DNA of 64,000 bases from Planctomycetota bacterium. GTDB taxonomy: Bacteria > Planctomycetota > UBA11346. Under the pieces are notes generated by a model. The model was not told where the DNA came from. It ran no database searches and worked only from the letters and a program-made list of their open reading frames with translations. The translations under genes were made by a program, and so were the position numbers. The stretch covers positions 1 to 64,000 of the forward strand of contig JANQLF010000055.1 in NCBI GenBank assembly GCA_028280785.1, in the 5' to 3' direction. Below are positions 31,177 through 40,406 of this stretch, in pieces (within the stretch, counting starts at the first letter, position 1; each line of letters starts with the position of its first letter).

Positions 31177-34116
31177 TTATTTACAGAATACGACTGAACC
31201 ATCCATCAGGCTAGCCACAACGCCATCGCCAATAGCCAGACCATTAACCACTGGGGCAGCACTTAAATCATGCTGCGCTAAAACCTTACCGTTGTTGCGG
31301 TCAATAATACGCAATCCACCTTTACCTTTTACGTAGCCACCAACCACAACTGCGTTTTTACTTAAAGCGAGGGCAGTCACGCGCATATCTTCACAGGACT
31401 TATTCCAAATATAGGTTCCGTTACTTTGGTTCTTGGGATCGCACTTAAGCGCTTCTTCATGTTTAATCGCAAAGACACCTTTGTTACCGCGATAGGTAGA
31501 AAAACCGTACCACGTGTCTTCTGTCGATAATAAAACTTCGGCATTAATTTTACCTGCTAAGTGATTTCCTGATCGTCGATTACCAACGTAAAACCACGTA
31601 CCATCTAAAAGCCCGGATAAATTGGCTTTGTATTTTTTATCATCCTTCGTTGATTCAAGAAAAGAGCTCTTACCGGTATTTGGATCTATGCGTTTATTTT
31701 GCATGCGCAGAGCACCATCATACCACTGCAAAACATCAGCGCAGCGCTGATCACCACTAACTCGACTAGCCCATTTAGTTTTACCTGTTAATGGATCAAA
31801 GGCGACAACTGCACAACCACCTTCCATTTCCGTTGAACGTCCGGCAATGGCGTAGGCTACATCATCTTTAACTAAGGGTGAGCCAACGACTGGCCACGAG
31901 GATTCTACTTGAGCGAAAGAAACCATGCGTTTTTCTTGCGGTGCAATTCGAATTTTATACACCAATGCACCATCGCTTAATGAGAAGGCATAGACCCATC
32001 CATCATGGCATGGGCTCAAGCATAAGCCTTTGTAAATCGTTGGTGGAGAATCAATTCGCGCACTGCACTGAGCGGTCCAAGCGATTTTACCGTTGGATGC
32101 ATTTAATGCGTAAATCTCACCCTTATTTGCACTAGCCGTTATCAATAAGTCACCGGTCGCTACCGGAGCAGTCAGCGGCATCATTAAACTCTGCTTCCAC
32201 TGATTGACGATTGGATGATCACTTGGATCTACAAGCGTTTGCTGCCAGGCTTTCTTAATAGAGCTATTTATTTCACTATCGATAATTCCCGAACGCTCTG
32301 CATTGCCGCGAAATGTTGGCCACAATGCACCATTTGCATCCTTTTGTGCCCTACCGCTACCTTTCATGACAGGACGCGCTTGCGTAAAATCCTGATCGCT
32401 TGGCAGCGCCTCAGTACTCATCGCTAAAAATCCTGGCAGTTGTCCAGGCGAGCAACGGCAAAAGTTTTGCGCCACATACATACGACCCTCAGACACTGCA
32501 ACACCTTGCACGCAGGCACCACGAACACCACCTAAGTTTACACCTTTTTTATTTTGAATATCGGTCCAATTTTGACTACGCGGTGTTCCACCAACCCCGC
32601 CAACAACGACTGGCGGTACACACATGCGTCGAGTTAAATTAATCGGTGCCCTACCTTTTACCGTGCCGCTCTGTGGATCATAACTATGCGCGCCATACCA
32701 TAAATTCCCCTCGGCAAACATGACCATGACATCACCTTGCTTTTGCGTATTCCATAATTTTTTACCGTCTTTCAGAGAAATTACGGTTAATTGATCACAG
32801 CGTAGTTTAAAGCTATCAGTGCCTTTTTTATGATGGGCAAGTGCAGCAACACCTTCACCAACGCCTGCTAAAAATAAATTCGGCTGGACGCCGAGATCTT
32901 CATGGGTGCTGCGCCACAATTCCTTGCCAGTTTTTAATTCGCGTGCGACGATAAACTGCGCCTTTACCGGTGCCGGTCCCTGAACTAAATACACCACGGT
33001 CTTACCAGTAATAAATAATGTTTGCGCAACTTCTTGTTCGCCCCAGATCTTTTTGCCTGATGCCGCATCGAAGGCCTCAACCGCACCTTTATTTGCAGAA
33101 GGAGTCCAAATATCCCATACCGCGCTGCTTGGCTTGGTCACTGGGTCCCACATTTTTAAACGCTTCATTGCTTCCCAGCTCACTACTACTGCAACACCAT
33201 CGACGTAGGATAAACGCATCGGCTTGTAGGAAGTTTTATAGGAGTGTTTAATTTCTCCTGAAATTGCATCAACACCAATTAATTGTTTTTCCTTGGTACA
33301 CAAGACGATTTGGCCATCAGTTGCTAATGGCGCAGAGTTTAACGGATTTAAATCACCTTTGTCGTCGTAAGTTCCTAGCGGTATTTTCCACAAGTGGATG
33401 CCATTCGCTGATGAACGAGCGTGTAACCACTGTTCTTTCTTCCCCCAGGTCGCACCTGGATGCGGAATATTTTCGAATTCATTCATGCTAATGGTAAATA
33501 CACGACCCTTAGATGTAACCCAACCACGATTCGAAGCCCAGTGCCCAATATTTAAAGGCAAGCCATCCTGCCAGCGCAGACCAAGCGGAAATGGAATAGA
33601 CTCATCGATGACTCGATTACCATCAGCAGAACAGGTTGGGTGAGTCCACTCATTTACATTACTTGGATAAGGATTATCGGCTTTTTTCCACTTTTTACCC
33701 TTTTGGGTGATTAAAGTTCCACCAGGTGTTAAGACGCGTTCTATTTCTTTAATCGATACGCCATTATCATCTTCTACAATAATCACATTGGCCATCGCAT
33801 TGACATAGGGCAATTTTTTTCCAGAAAAAACTTCATTCTGAACCAAGCCCTGAAGCTTTTCTTTGGCTACAGCAGCTTGCACTGTGAGCGCTACTTTGTC
33901 ATTCCAAGACACTGCATGTACCAACAGTGCACTGTGCTTAGCCAAGGCGGCCGCCGTTCCATCTTTAGCACCAAGATAGATGCAGAGACCACGTGCGTCA
34001 TCAATATGTTTTAATAAGTCTTTTGCCGTTTTATCACCAGAAGCTGCATGCAAAAATGTCAGATTGCAAATGATCAATATTATAATGAGTGGAACACCAA
34101 TAATAACTTTACGCAT
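31177..34116 (-). CDS. Exported methyltransferase-fold + PQQ-like beta-propeller protein
   Basis: Signal peptide; GLCIYLGAKDGTAAALA...ANVIIVEDDNGVSIKEIERVLTPGGTLI (SAM-MTase-like); propeller repeats (ASNGKIAWTAQCSARIDSPPTIYKGLCLSPCHDGWVYAFSLSDG). Confidence 0.8.
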   Translation of the reverse strand: MRKVIIGVPLIIILIICNLTFLHAASGDKTAKDLLKHIDDARGLCIYLGAKDGTAAALAKHSALLVHAVSWNDKVALTVQAAVAKEKLQGLVQNEVFSGKKLPYVNAMANVIIVEDDNGVSIKEIERVLTPGGTLITQKGKKWKKADNPYPSNVNEWTHPTCSADGNRVIDESIPFPLGLRWQDGLPLNIGHWASNRGWVTSKGRVFTISMNEFENIPHPGATWGKKEQWLHARSSANGIHLWKIPLGTYDDKGDLNPLNSAPLATDGQIVLCTKEKQLIGVDAISGEIKHSYKTSYKPMRLSYVDGVAVVVSWEAMKRLKMWDPVTKPSSAVWDIWTPSANKGAVEAFDAASGKKIWGEQEVAQTLFITGKTVVYLVQGPAPVKAQFIVARELKTGKELWRSTHEDLGVQPNLFLAGVGEGVAALAHHKKGTDSFKLRCDQLTVISLKDGKKLWNTQKQGDVMVMFAEGNLWYGAHSYDPQSGTVKGRAPINLTRRMCVPPVVVGGVGGTPRSQNWTDIQNKKGVNLGGVRGACVQGVAVSEGRMYVAQNFCRCSPGQLPGFLAMSTEALPSDQDFTQARPVMKGSGRAQKDANGALWPTFRGNAERSGIIDSEINSSIKKAWQQTLVDPSDHPIVNQWKQSLMMPLTAPVATGDLLITASANKGEIYALNASNGKIAWTAQCSARIDSPPTIYKGLCLSPCHDGWVYAFSLSDGALVYKIRIAPQEKRMVSFAQVESSWPVVGSPLVKDDVAYAIAGRSTEMEGGCAVVAFDPLTGKTKWASRVSGDQRCADVLQWYDGALRMQNKRIDPNTGKSSFLESTKDDKKYKANLSGLLDGTWFYVGNRRSGNHLAGKINAEVLLSTEDTWYGFSTYRGNKGVFAIKHEEALKCDPKNQSNGTYIWNKSCEDMRVTALALSKNAVVVGGYVKGKGGLRIIDRNNGKVLAQHDLSAAPVVNGLAIGDGVVASLMDGSVVFCK

Positions 34117-34297
34117 AGTAAATTTCCCGATGTATTAATCTTAATTGGAAGATCAGATTAAGAGATATGTTATAATTGCTAGGTTATAGTTTATACAAAG
34201 CCACTGACATAAGCTTTGTCTCTAGCACTTTATACGTCAAGACCTGGGCATTTGTGACAAGCCATCGCTCATACGATGGGCCCGTGAATGAAGCTGT

Positions 34298-35209
34298 TTA
34301 GTTAGTCCCTAATGGTGATGCGTTCCCATCGCGCTCTTGATGAATATCATCAATAGTTTCCACCTGACCAGCGCTATCGATGGTAAACGAATCTGGCGAC
34401 CAACGATTGCGCCACGGTCCCGATAAAGCCGCTTCTCGCCCGTCAACAATTAAACTTCCATTTTCCGCTACATAACTATTCCCACTATAACTGACTAAAA
34501 GATTCCCACGGCGATCATAGGTTTTTATTTCTGCTCGACCCTGATCGTTTATTTTAATGGTAGTCTCATATTTATCCCACACGAGAAAATGCTCTGACGC
34601 TTCCGTCACTGGGCCACGACTCGCCGGCAAAGATGGCAATTCTCGCTGACCAAGATGACGACGTATAAAAGCAGCAGGATAATTGCCTATCGCTACGGAT
34701 GCTGGCGAATTATTTTTATCTTTACCCAACATATTGGATAGCGCCTCTGCAAAGATTTCTCCTAAATCGCGAATATTATCATCAGGTTTGTTTGTTGATT
34801 GATCAATCAGATGGCCTTTAATTATCTTCTTTGTCGCAACTTGAACATCAGCATTATTTTTATCGCTTCCATCCGCCAACCGTACCAACGATTGAACATC
34901 AGTGTTTTTTAATGCTTCGCTTAGTGATTTACTTTGCGTCTGGCTACGAGGCGACGGATCTTCGAACTGCGTCTTGTGCGTCGCCTCAAATTCCTCAACC
35001 GACATAGCCTTATTCTTTGACACGTTTAAATCATCAACAGATTCGATAGGATCATTGCTAAGATTTTCTTCCAGCTGTGCTCCAGTGTTTACTTGTTGAT
35101 TACCAATCACAGCAATGGCAGCAATGACCAACAAAAAGAGAACCAGGAATATTACAGTACGGGATGCTTTCACGGCCTTGAATATAGTCAAAAGTAAGTC
35201 AAAGACCAC
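34298..35209 (-). CDS. Single-pass membrane-anchored protein of unknown function
   Basis: N-terminal TM segment (TVIFLVLFLLVIAAIAVI), polar linker, structured C-terminus; 60 bp downstream of the DUF1854 gene on the same strand. Confidence 0.7.
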   Translation of the reverse strand: MVFDLLLTIFKAVKASRTVIFLVLFLLVIAAIAVIGNQQVNTGAQLEENLSNDPIESVDDLNVSKNKAMSVEEFEATHKTQFEDPSPRSQTQSKSLSEALKNTDVQSLVRLADGSDKNNADVQVATKKIIKGHLIDQSTNKPDDNIRDLGEIFAEALSNMLGKDKNNSPASVAIGNYPAAFIRRHLGQRELPSLPASRGPVTEASEHFLVWDKYETTIKINDQGRAEIKTYDRRGNLLVSYSGNSYVAENGSLIVDGREAALSGPWRNRWSPDSFTIDSAGQVETIDDIHQERDGNASPLGTN

Positions 35210-35269
35210 TCGATTTTAAGTCAAAATACTGCATCCCCCTGCAATTCGAAGAAGAATACAGCACATGAC

Positions 35270-35788
35270 TTACAGAATTAATGCTAATTGTTTAGACGAC
35301 TCAGCATCAAGTTTCTTCAATGATGTAATCTCAAAGCGATTACCCTGAACGTCACGAATTAGTAAATGATCGGGATTGAGCCAGGTGATATTACGACTCG
35401 GATCTTTAATCAAATACAAGCGACGACCAAGATTGGTTTCGCAATCAAAATAACGATTACCCAAAATGACTTTACACGAGACAACGCGCTTAACCGTCGC
35501 AATGGGATAACGAGATTGCAATTCATTGACCGCAACATCAAAGCTGTCTTTATGTAATTCACTGATGTCATCGACATAGCAAATTTCTTTTTTCTTCTCA
35601 TCAAGAATCGACAACGCACCATGGCGCGCACTGACTGGGCGTAACCAGACGAGTCGCACTGCCTGCGATTTGTCTTGACCAGGGACTAATGCATGCACTT
35701 GGTCTCCATAGTAGCTCAGACGAATATCTGCAGCTGCACATGAAATAACTTGAGCGGCTTGCGTTGGTGTCTTTATATTGGTGTTCAT
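35270..35788 (-). CDS. DUF1854-like protein
   Basis: ARHGALSILDEKKKEICYVDDISEL...CETNLGRRLYLIKDPSRNITWLNPDHLLIRDVQGNRFEITSLKKLD; start at MNTNIKTPTQ. Confidence 0.7.
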   Translation of the reverse strand: MNTNIKTPTQAAQVISCAAADIRLSYYGDQVHALVPGQDKSQAVRLVWLRPVSARHGALSILDEKKKEICYVDDISELHKDSFDVAVNELQSRYPIATVKRVVSCKVILGNRYFDCETNLGRRLYLIKDPSRNITWLNPDHLLIRDVQGNRFEITSLKKLDAESSKQLALIL

Positions 35789-35883
35789 GCTACGTTTTCC
35801 TTTTCTTAGTAAAAAGATGCATGGATACCGATACCCGGACATGAATACCGGTATCCATAAACATAATATATTTCTTCAATATA

Positions 35884-38076
35884 TCACTCATCCCAAATCC
35901 GTTGCTCACCACGGATCTTATTTATTTCGGTTTGCAAGTGAACTAAATGTGCAAAATGACCATCAGGTTTCGCCATTAATTCAGCATGCGTTCCCGTTTC
36001 GATGACACGGCCATCTTCGATAACCACTAATCTATCCGCCTCACGCAAAGTCGCTAAACGATGAGCGATAGCGATAGTGGTTCGACCAGCAACTAACCGA
36101 GCGATAGCTGCTTGAATGTCAGCTTCGGTTTCTGAATCAACCGCAGAAGTTGCTTCATCAAGGATTAAAACTGGTGGATCGGCTAATACAGCGCGAGCAA
36201 TCGCGATCCGTTGTTTTTCTCCTCCTGATAAGCTAACACCGCCTTCACCAACAATCGTGTCGTAGCCCTCCTCCTTGTCACAAATAAATTCGTGAGCGCA
36301 GGCAGCCTTCGCAGCGGCAACAATGTCAGCAAAGTCAGCCTCAGGCTTGGCATAGGCAATGTTTTCTGCAATCGAGCCATTAAATAAAAATGGGTCTTGC
36401 ATAACGATACCTATTTGCCGACGCCAGTCGTCATATTTCACATCGCGTAAATCCATACCGTCAATGCGAATCACTCCGACATCAGGATCATAAAAGCGAC
36501 ACAGCAAGTTAATGATGGTACTTTTACCAGCCCCGCTTTTACCAACTAAACCGATCATGCTGCCAGCAGGAATATCAAGATCGATGCCCTTGATAATTTC
36601 CTTACCGCTGCGATAGCTGAAGCGAATATTTTCAAATTCAACATGACCCTTAGCGCGATCAACGCTTTGAGCATCTTTCTTATCAATATCCACTTCCTGA
36701 TGATTCAAAACCTGAACGATACGCTGTGCACCGCTCATAGCGTCAGTCATCCAATGGAAAATTGCAGCAAACCATTGCATCGGACCATAGAACAGCGCGG
36801 CGTAACCAACAAAGGCAATTAAATCACCAACACTTAATCCATCCGGACCAATGCGTTGTGGTCCCAACCACCAGATAGCAATACTACCCAGAGCCATTGC
36901 CGCAGCCATGGCTTCGAAAAATCCAAACCAGTAGCTTTCCATATGAAAGCGCGTCGACCACAGCACTTCGTTATTTTCTTCAAAATCATCCTGACGTCGT
37001 TTTTCTTGAACCGTTGCCTTAACCGCACGCACACCGCGAATCGATTCAGACAAACTGCTATGCATAATACCGACACGGTTGCCTTCTTTGTGGCTCATTG
37101 GAATTAAACGACTCCAGAACCACGCACCACCACCAATTAATAATGGCACTGGCAAGAAGACACAAATTGCCAAGACCCAATCCAAACTCAGCAGGACAAC
37201 GGCTAAGGCAATGAAGGCAACGCTGTTTACCAGGACGTACGGCATACCGTCGATTAAAAAGTGCTGCAATTTTTGTGTATCATGGGTTACACGACTCACT
37301 AACTCACCACTTTCATGTCGTTGGTGATAGGCCATCGCCAAGCGTTGCAATTTCGCATGCAATTGCGCACGTACGTTGGTAATAATCCGGCTGGATAACC
37401 AAGCGTTAATAACGTTCGCCGCTAAACGAGCGATAATCGATACTGCAAACGCCAAACTCATGAATAAAATCCAAAAGCCCAGCGAGTCCAAACCGGCACC
37501 ACCCACTAAATCGTCGGTAATGCGTTTAGTTAAATACGGCGGAATTAATTGAGCGCCAACACTTAGGAACGTACAGGCAATTAATAAAATCGCTCGTCCG
37601 CGGTAGGGTCGCACCCATTCCATGATATAGCGAAATGGTTGTGCCCCTGATCCACAGAGAGGGCAAGCCTCACCGCGTGCTGGCAATGGCGCATCACAAT
37701 CAGTGCAACGAGCGGCATCAATGTCTCGCGGCAGGTCAATGAATTCACCACTACAGGCTTTATCCAAAGCACGCTGCGCATCAGAAAATTCATTAACTAA
37801 ATCAGATGACCAGCGAATTAACTCAATAAATTCACCGTTGAGGTTTTCAACCAGCAAGCGACCACCACTATACAACTCATCTATTTTAGATGACTTAATT
37901 TCATACAGTGGCAACTGCTGCTTAATATCATTACCCTCACCGCTGATAATTGCATTATCCGTGCAAGCCAACCACGATGTACCAAAGGTACCATCATGGC
38001 ATAAATCACTGTTGATAAACCAACAGAGCGTATCGTAATCTGCCTGTAATCGTTCAGGCATAGTCTGAGCAGTCAT
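35884..38076 (-). CDS. ABC transporter, fused TM + ATPase, with N-terminal extension carrying a zinc ribbon
   Basis: CTDCDAPLPARGEACPLCG; Walker A GLVGKSGAGKST; signature LSGGEKQRIAIARA; Walker B PVLILDEATSAVD. Confidence 0.93.
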   Translation of the reverse strand: MTAQTMPERLQADYDTLCWFINSDLCHDGTFGTSWLACTDNAIISGEGNDIKQQLPLYEIKSSKIDELYSGGRLLVENLNGEFIELIRWSSDLVNEFSDAQRALDKACSGEFIDLPRDIDAARCTDCDAPLPARGEACPLCGSGAQPFRYIMEWVRPYRGRAILLIACTFLSVGAQLIPPYLTKRITDDLVGGAGLDSLGFWILFMSLAFAVSIIARLAANVINAWLSSRIITNVRAQLHAKLQRLAMAYHQRHESGELVSRVTHDTQKLQHFLIDGMPYVLVNSVAFIALAVVLLSLDWVLAICVFLPVPLLIGGGAWFWSRLIPMSHKEGNRVGIMHSSLSESIRGVRAVKATVQEKRRQDDFEENNEVLWSTRFHMESYWFGFFEAMAAAMALGSIAIWWLGPQRIGPDGLSVGDLIAFVGYAALFYGPMQWFAAIFHWMTDAMSGAQRIVQVLNHQEVDIDKKDAQSVDRAKGHVEFENIRFSYRSGKEIIKGIDLDIPAGSMIGLVGKSGAGKSTIINLLCRFYDPDVGVIRIDGMDLRDVKYDDWRRQIGIVMQDPFLFNGSIAENIAYAKPEADFADIVAAAKAACAHEFICDKEEGYDTIVGEGGVSLSGGEKQRIAIARAVLADPPVLILDEATSAVDSETEADIQAAIARLVAGRTTIAIAHRLATLREADRLVVIEDGRVIETGTHAELMAKPDGHFAHLVHLQTEINKIRGEQRIWDE

Positions 38077-38291
38077 AAAGAGACTCCTAAATTGAAAAAG
38101 ATTATAAAAAGAGATTGAATATCGTTGTATCGCGATGCATTGATGCGCTATTACAAAAATGGTTAATTACCAGATCTGCTTGCTGCCCAAAACCACAACA
38201 AAAGTTGTAAATTAACGCCGACAAAAGTCTGCATTAATGGCCACTGAGGTATAAACGTTTGATTTTGTGTGCGACTAAAGTCGCATCAGCA

Positions 38292-38447
38292 TCACGCGCT
38301 GAGGTGGCGAAGTCGGGCCAATGGCATCCATGTGCCGGCCACGATATACTTCATATATTCCCAACCCAATGCGAAACGGCCGTAAAAACCGCCTAAAACG
38401 CTGGAAAAAACGTCATTAGCAACAACGATATGTTCTGTGCTTTTCAT
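38292..38447 (-). CDS. Small ORF, 51 aa (MKSTEHIVVANDVFSSVLGGFYGRFALGWEYMKYIVAGTWMPLARLRHLSA)
   Basis: Below the 60-aa cut-off of the ORF track; translated by hand. RBS-like GGAAGGGAT about 5 nt upstream, promoter-like hexamers at 38539-38512, upstream of the ABC exporter. Confidence 0.45.
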   Translation of the reverse strand: MKSTEHIVVANDVFSSVLGGFYGRFALGWEYMKYIVAGTWMPLARLRHLSA

Positions 38448-38511
38448 GATATCCCTTCCCGCTTGTAGTGAATCAACGTGAAGAACACGTTGATGGGCTG
38501 AATGAGCTGGG

Positions 38512-38539
38512 AAAATAGGAAGGGATTTTAATTTGTCAA
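38512..38539 (-). promoter_or_regulatory. Sigma70-like promoter
   Basis: Minus strand TTGACA (38539-38534), 16-nt spacer, TATTTT (38517-38512). Confidence 0.6.
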
Positions 38540-38555
38540 AATTATTTTTTTAAAG

Positions 38556-39500
38556 TCAGTCTTCAGTCCAATCAAAGACCGGAACCATTCCATCACTTGG
38601 GTTATTGCGAATGTGCGCATAGACCTGAGCACAATCTTTTGGCTTATGTACCGAACTGATCAATGGACCAAGGTGCAGACGACCTTGCAGATAATAACTC
38701 ACCGAGGTACGATCATCCTCAGGAACTTCTTTTTCAGGATTCGGACGCATCCACGCATGAGCGCCAATCAGATCAACACCCTTTTTATGAATCAGGGTAT
38801 AGACATCAAAATTTTCAACATTGCCACGGGTACTGCCCAATAAAACGATACGCGCATTAATTTGACAATGCTCGAGTGCTAAGGGTAAAACGTGCGGCAC
38901 ACCAGTGGCTTCAATAACTACTGGTGCTTCTACACCTTTTAATTCCTCTGGAGAGACTGCTTCAAATCCTGCGCGGTGTGCCAGTTCGCGACGCTCTTCC
39001 ATCAAATCAACGGCAATGACATGTTGGGCTCCAGCAATGCGCGCCCATTGTGCAGCGAGAAAACCAATCGGACCAAGTCCAAATACAATAACGGTTTCAC
39101 TGATATCAATTTTAGGTCGACGTGCACCAAACTGGGCAATCGTCGCCAGACGAAACGGACTCAAATCACGCAAGTTGGTATCATCAGGCACCACAACGGC
39201 ACCGGTGGCTGCAATGGATTGCACCGCTGCGTGCTGGAGCGGTGCGGCAACCTTATCACCAATACGGATATCAGTGACGTCATCAGCCACAGCAACCACC
39301 TCGCCACAACCGGAATAGCCAGGATACATGGGATACTGACCTGATGTGTTAGGATCATTATAAATCCATGCGAGTTCCGTACCTGGAGAAATTGCCGTAT
39401 ACAGAGATTTAACGGTAATTTGTCCATTTTCTGGCTGTTTGGCTTCGTATTCGTGCAGGACAACCTGTCCTGCCTGTGGGGCTATAATTTGTGTTGGCAT
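38556..39500 (-). CDS. Zinc-binding alcohol dehydrogenase-like (MDR) protein
   Basis: SPGTELAWI; PGYSGCGEVVAVADDV; VIVFGLGPIGFLAAQWARIAGAQHVIAVDL. Start MPTQII chosen over the long unlikely N-extension in the ORF track. Confidence 0.88.
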   Translation of the reverse strand: MPTQIIAPQAGQVVLHEYEAKQPENGQITVKSLYTAISPGTELAWIYNDPNTSGQYPMYPGYSGCGEVVAVADDVTDIRIGDKVAAPLQHAAVQSIAATGAVVVPDDTNLRDLSPFRLATIAQFGARRPKIDISETVIVFGLGPIGFLAAQWARIAGAQHVIAVDLMEERRELAHRAGFEAVSPEELKGVEAPVVIEATGVPHVLPLALEHCQINARIVLLGSTRGNVENFDVYTLIHKKGVDLIGAHAWMRPNPEKEVPEDDRTSVSYYLQGRLHLGPLISSVHKPKDCAQVYAHIRNNPSDGMVPVFDWTED

Positions 39501-39593
39501 GGGCTTTATTGTAGCAAACCCCAGCCCAGGGATATCGGACTTCGGTGAAAAGTCGGTACTTTGGTGACTATCATATCGTGCTATACTGCAAGC

Positions 39594-40406
39594 ATGGCAG
39601 CATCCTATTTCTTTCGCCGTCCAGATACGGAAGCACCGGCACGCCAACCCCTCGTCGTGCGCAGTGTTGCTGATAAAACGTTTAAACCCTGGCAGCAAGA
39701 AGTGAAATCGGTTGAACCTTATCACAAATTTCAATGGTGCGTTAGCGGTAGCGCGGAAATTCGTATGCACGGTCAGCAATATGAATTATTGCCAAATCAA
39801 TTTCTGCACTTTGCTCCGCACATGGAACACTGGGCACGCGCCAAAGAAGACGGCTGGCGTTGTTGCTGGGTAACTTTTTATTATGGCATACCGGATGAAC
39901 TATTCGCAGCCTTCGGACTAGAGCGAATCGGCATTTATCAAGCAGAAGCATGCCCCATTCAATTATTTAAAAAAATTGCTGAAGCCGCCATGGGCATCGA
40001 TGTTCGTGCTGAGCGTCAAGCCGGTGAGCTCGCCTATCAATTATTATCCAAAGCAGCCAACAGTATTCAATTCTCAGATCAGAATGATTTAATTGCAGAA
40101 GCCACCGACTATATCAAAGAACACTGGCAGGATCCCGATTTTGATATTAATCAACTGGCCAGTCACTTTCACATGCATCGCTCACAATTAAGCAGACAAT
40201 TTACCAAGCGCATTGGCATCGCCCCAAGTAGCTATTTAACACGTCTACGCCTACAACATGCCGCACGCATGTTACTCGAAGCTCAGCATAGCAGTGAATC
40301 CATTAGCAAAACCTGTGGATTCAATGACGCCAGTTACTTTGCTAGGCGATTTCGTAAAGCATTCGGTATGGCCCCACAAGATTATCGCAAAATGGGTGAT
40401 CGCTAA
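39594..40406 (+). CDS. AraC family transcriptional regulator
   Basis: N-terminal cupin-like domain; C-terminal DFDINQLASHFHMHRSQLSRQFTKRIGIAPSSYLTRLRLQHAARML...GFNDASYFARRFRKAFGMAPQDYRK. Confidence 0.93.
   Translation: MAASYFFRRPDTEAPARQPLVVRSVADKTFKPWQQEVKSVEPYHKFQWCVSGSAEIRMHGQQYELLPNQFLHFAPHMEHWARAKEDGWRCCWVTFYYGIPDELFAAFGLERIGIYQAEACPIQLFKKIAEAAMGIDVRAERQAGELAYQLLSKAANSIQFSDQNDLIAEATDYIKEHWQDPDFDINQLASHFHMHRSQLSRQFTKRIGIAPSSYLTRLRLQHAARMLLEAQHSSESISKTCGFNDASYFARRFRKAFGMAPQDYRKMGDR

Noticed and set aside
38905-39318. 137-aa ORF antisense to the alcohol dehydrogenase
   Set aside because: Mirrors a conserved MDR reading frame; Ser/Thr/Ala-rich composition typical of antisense frames.
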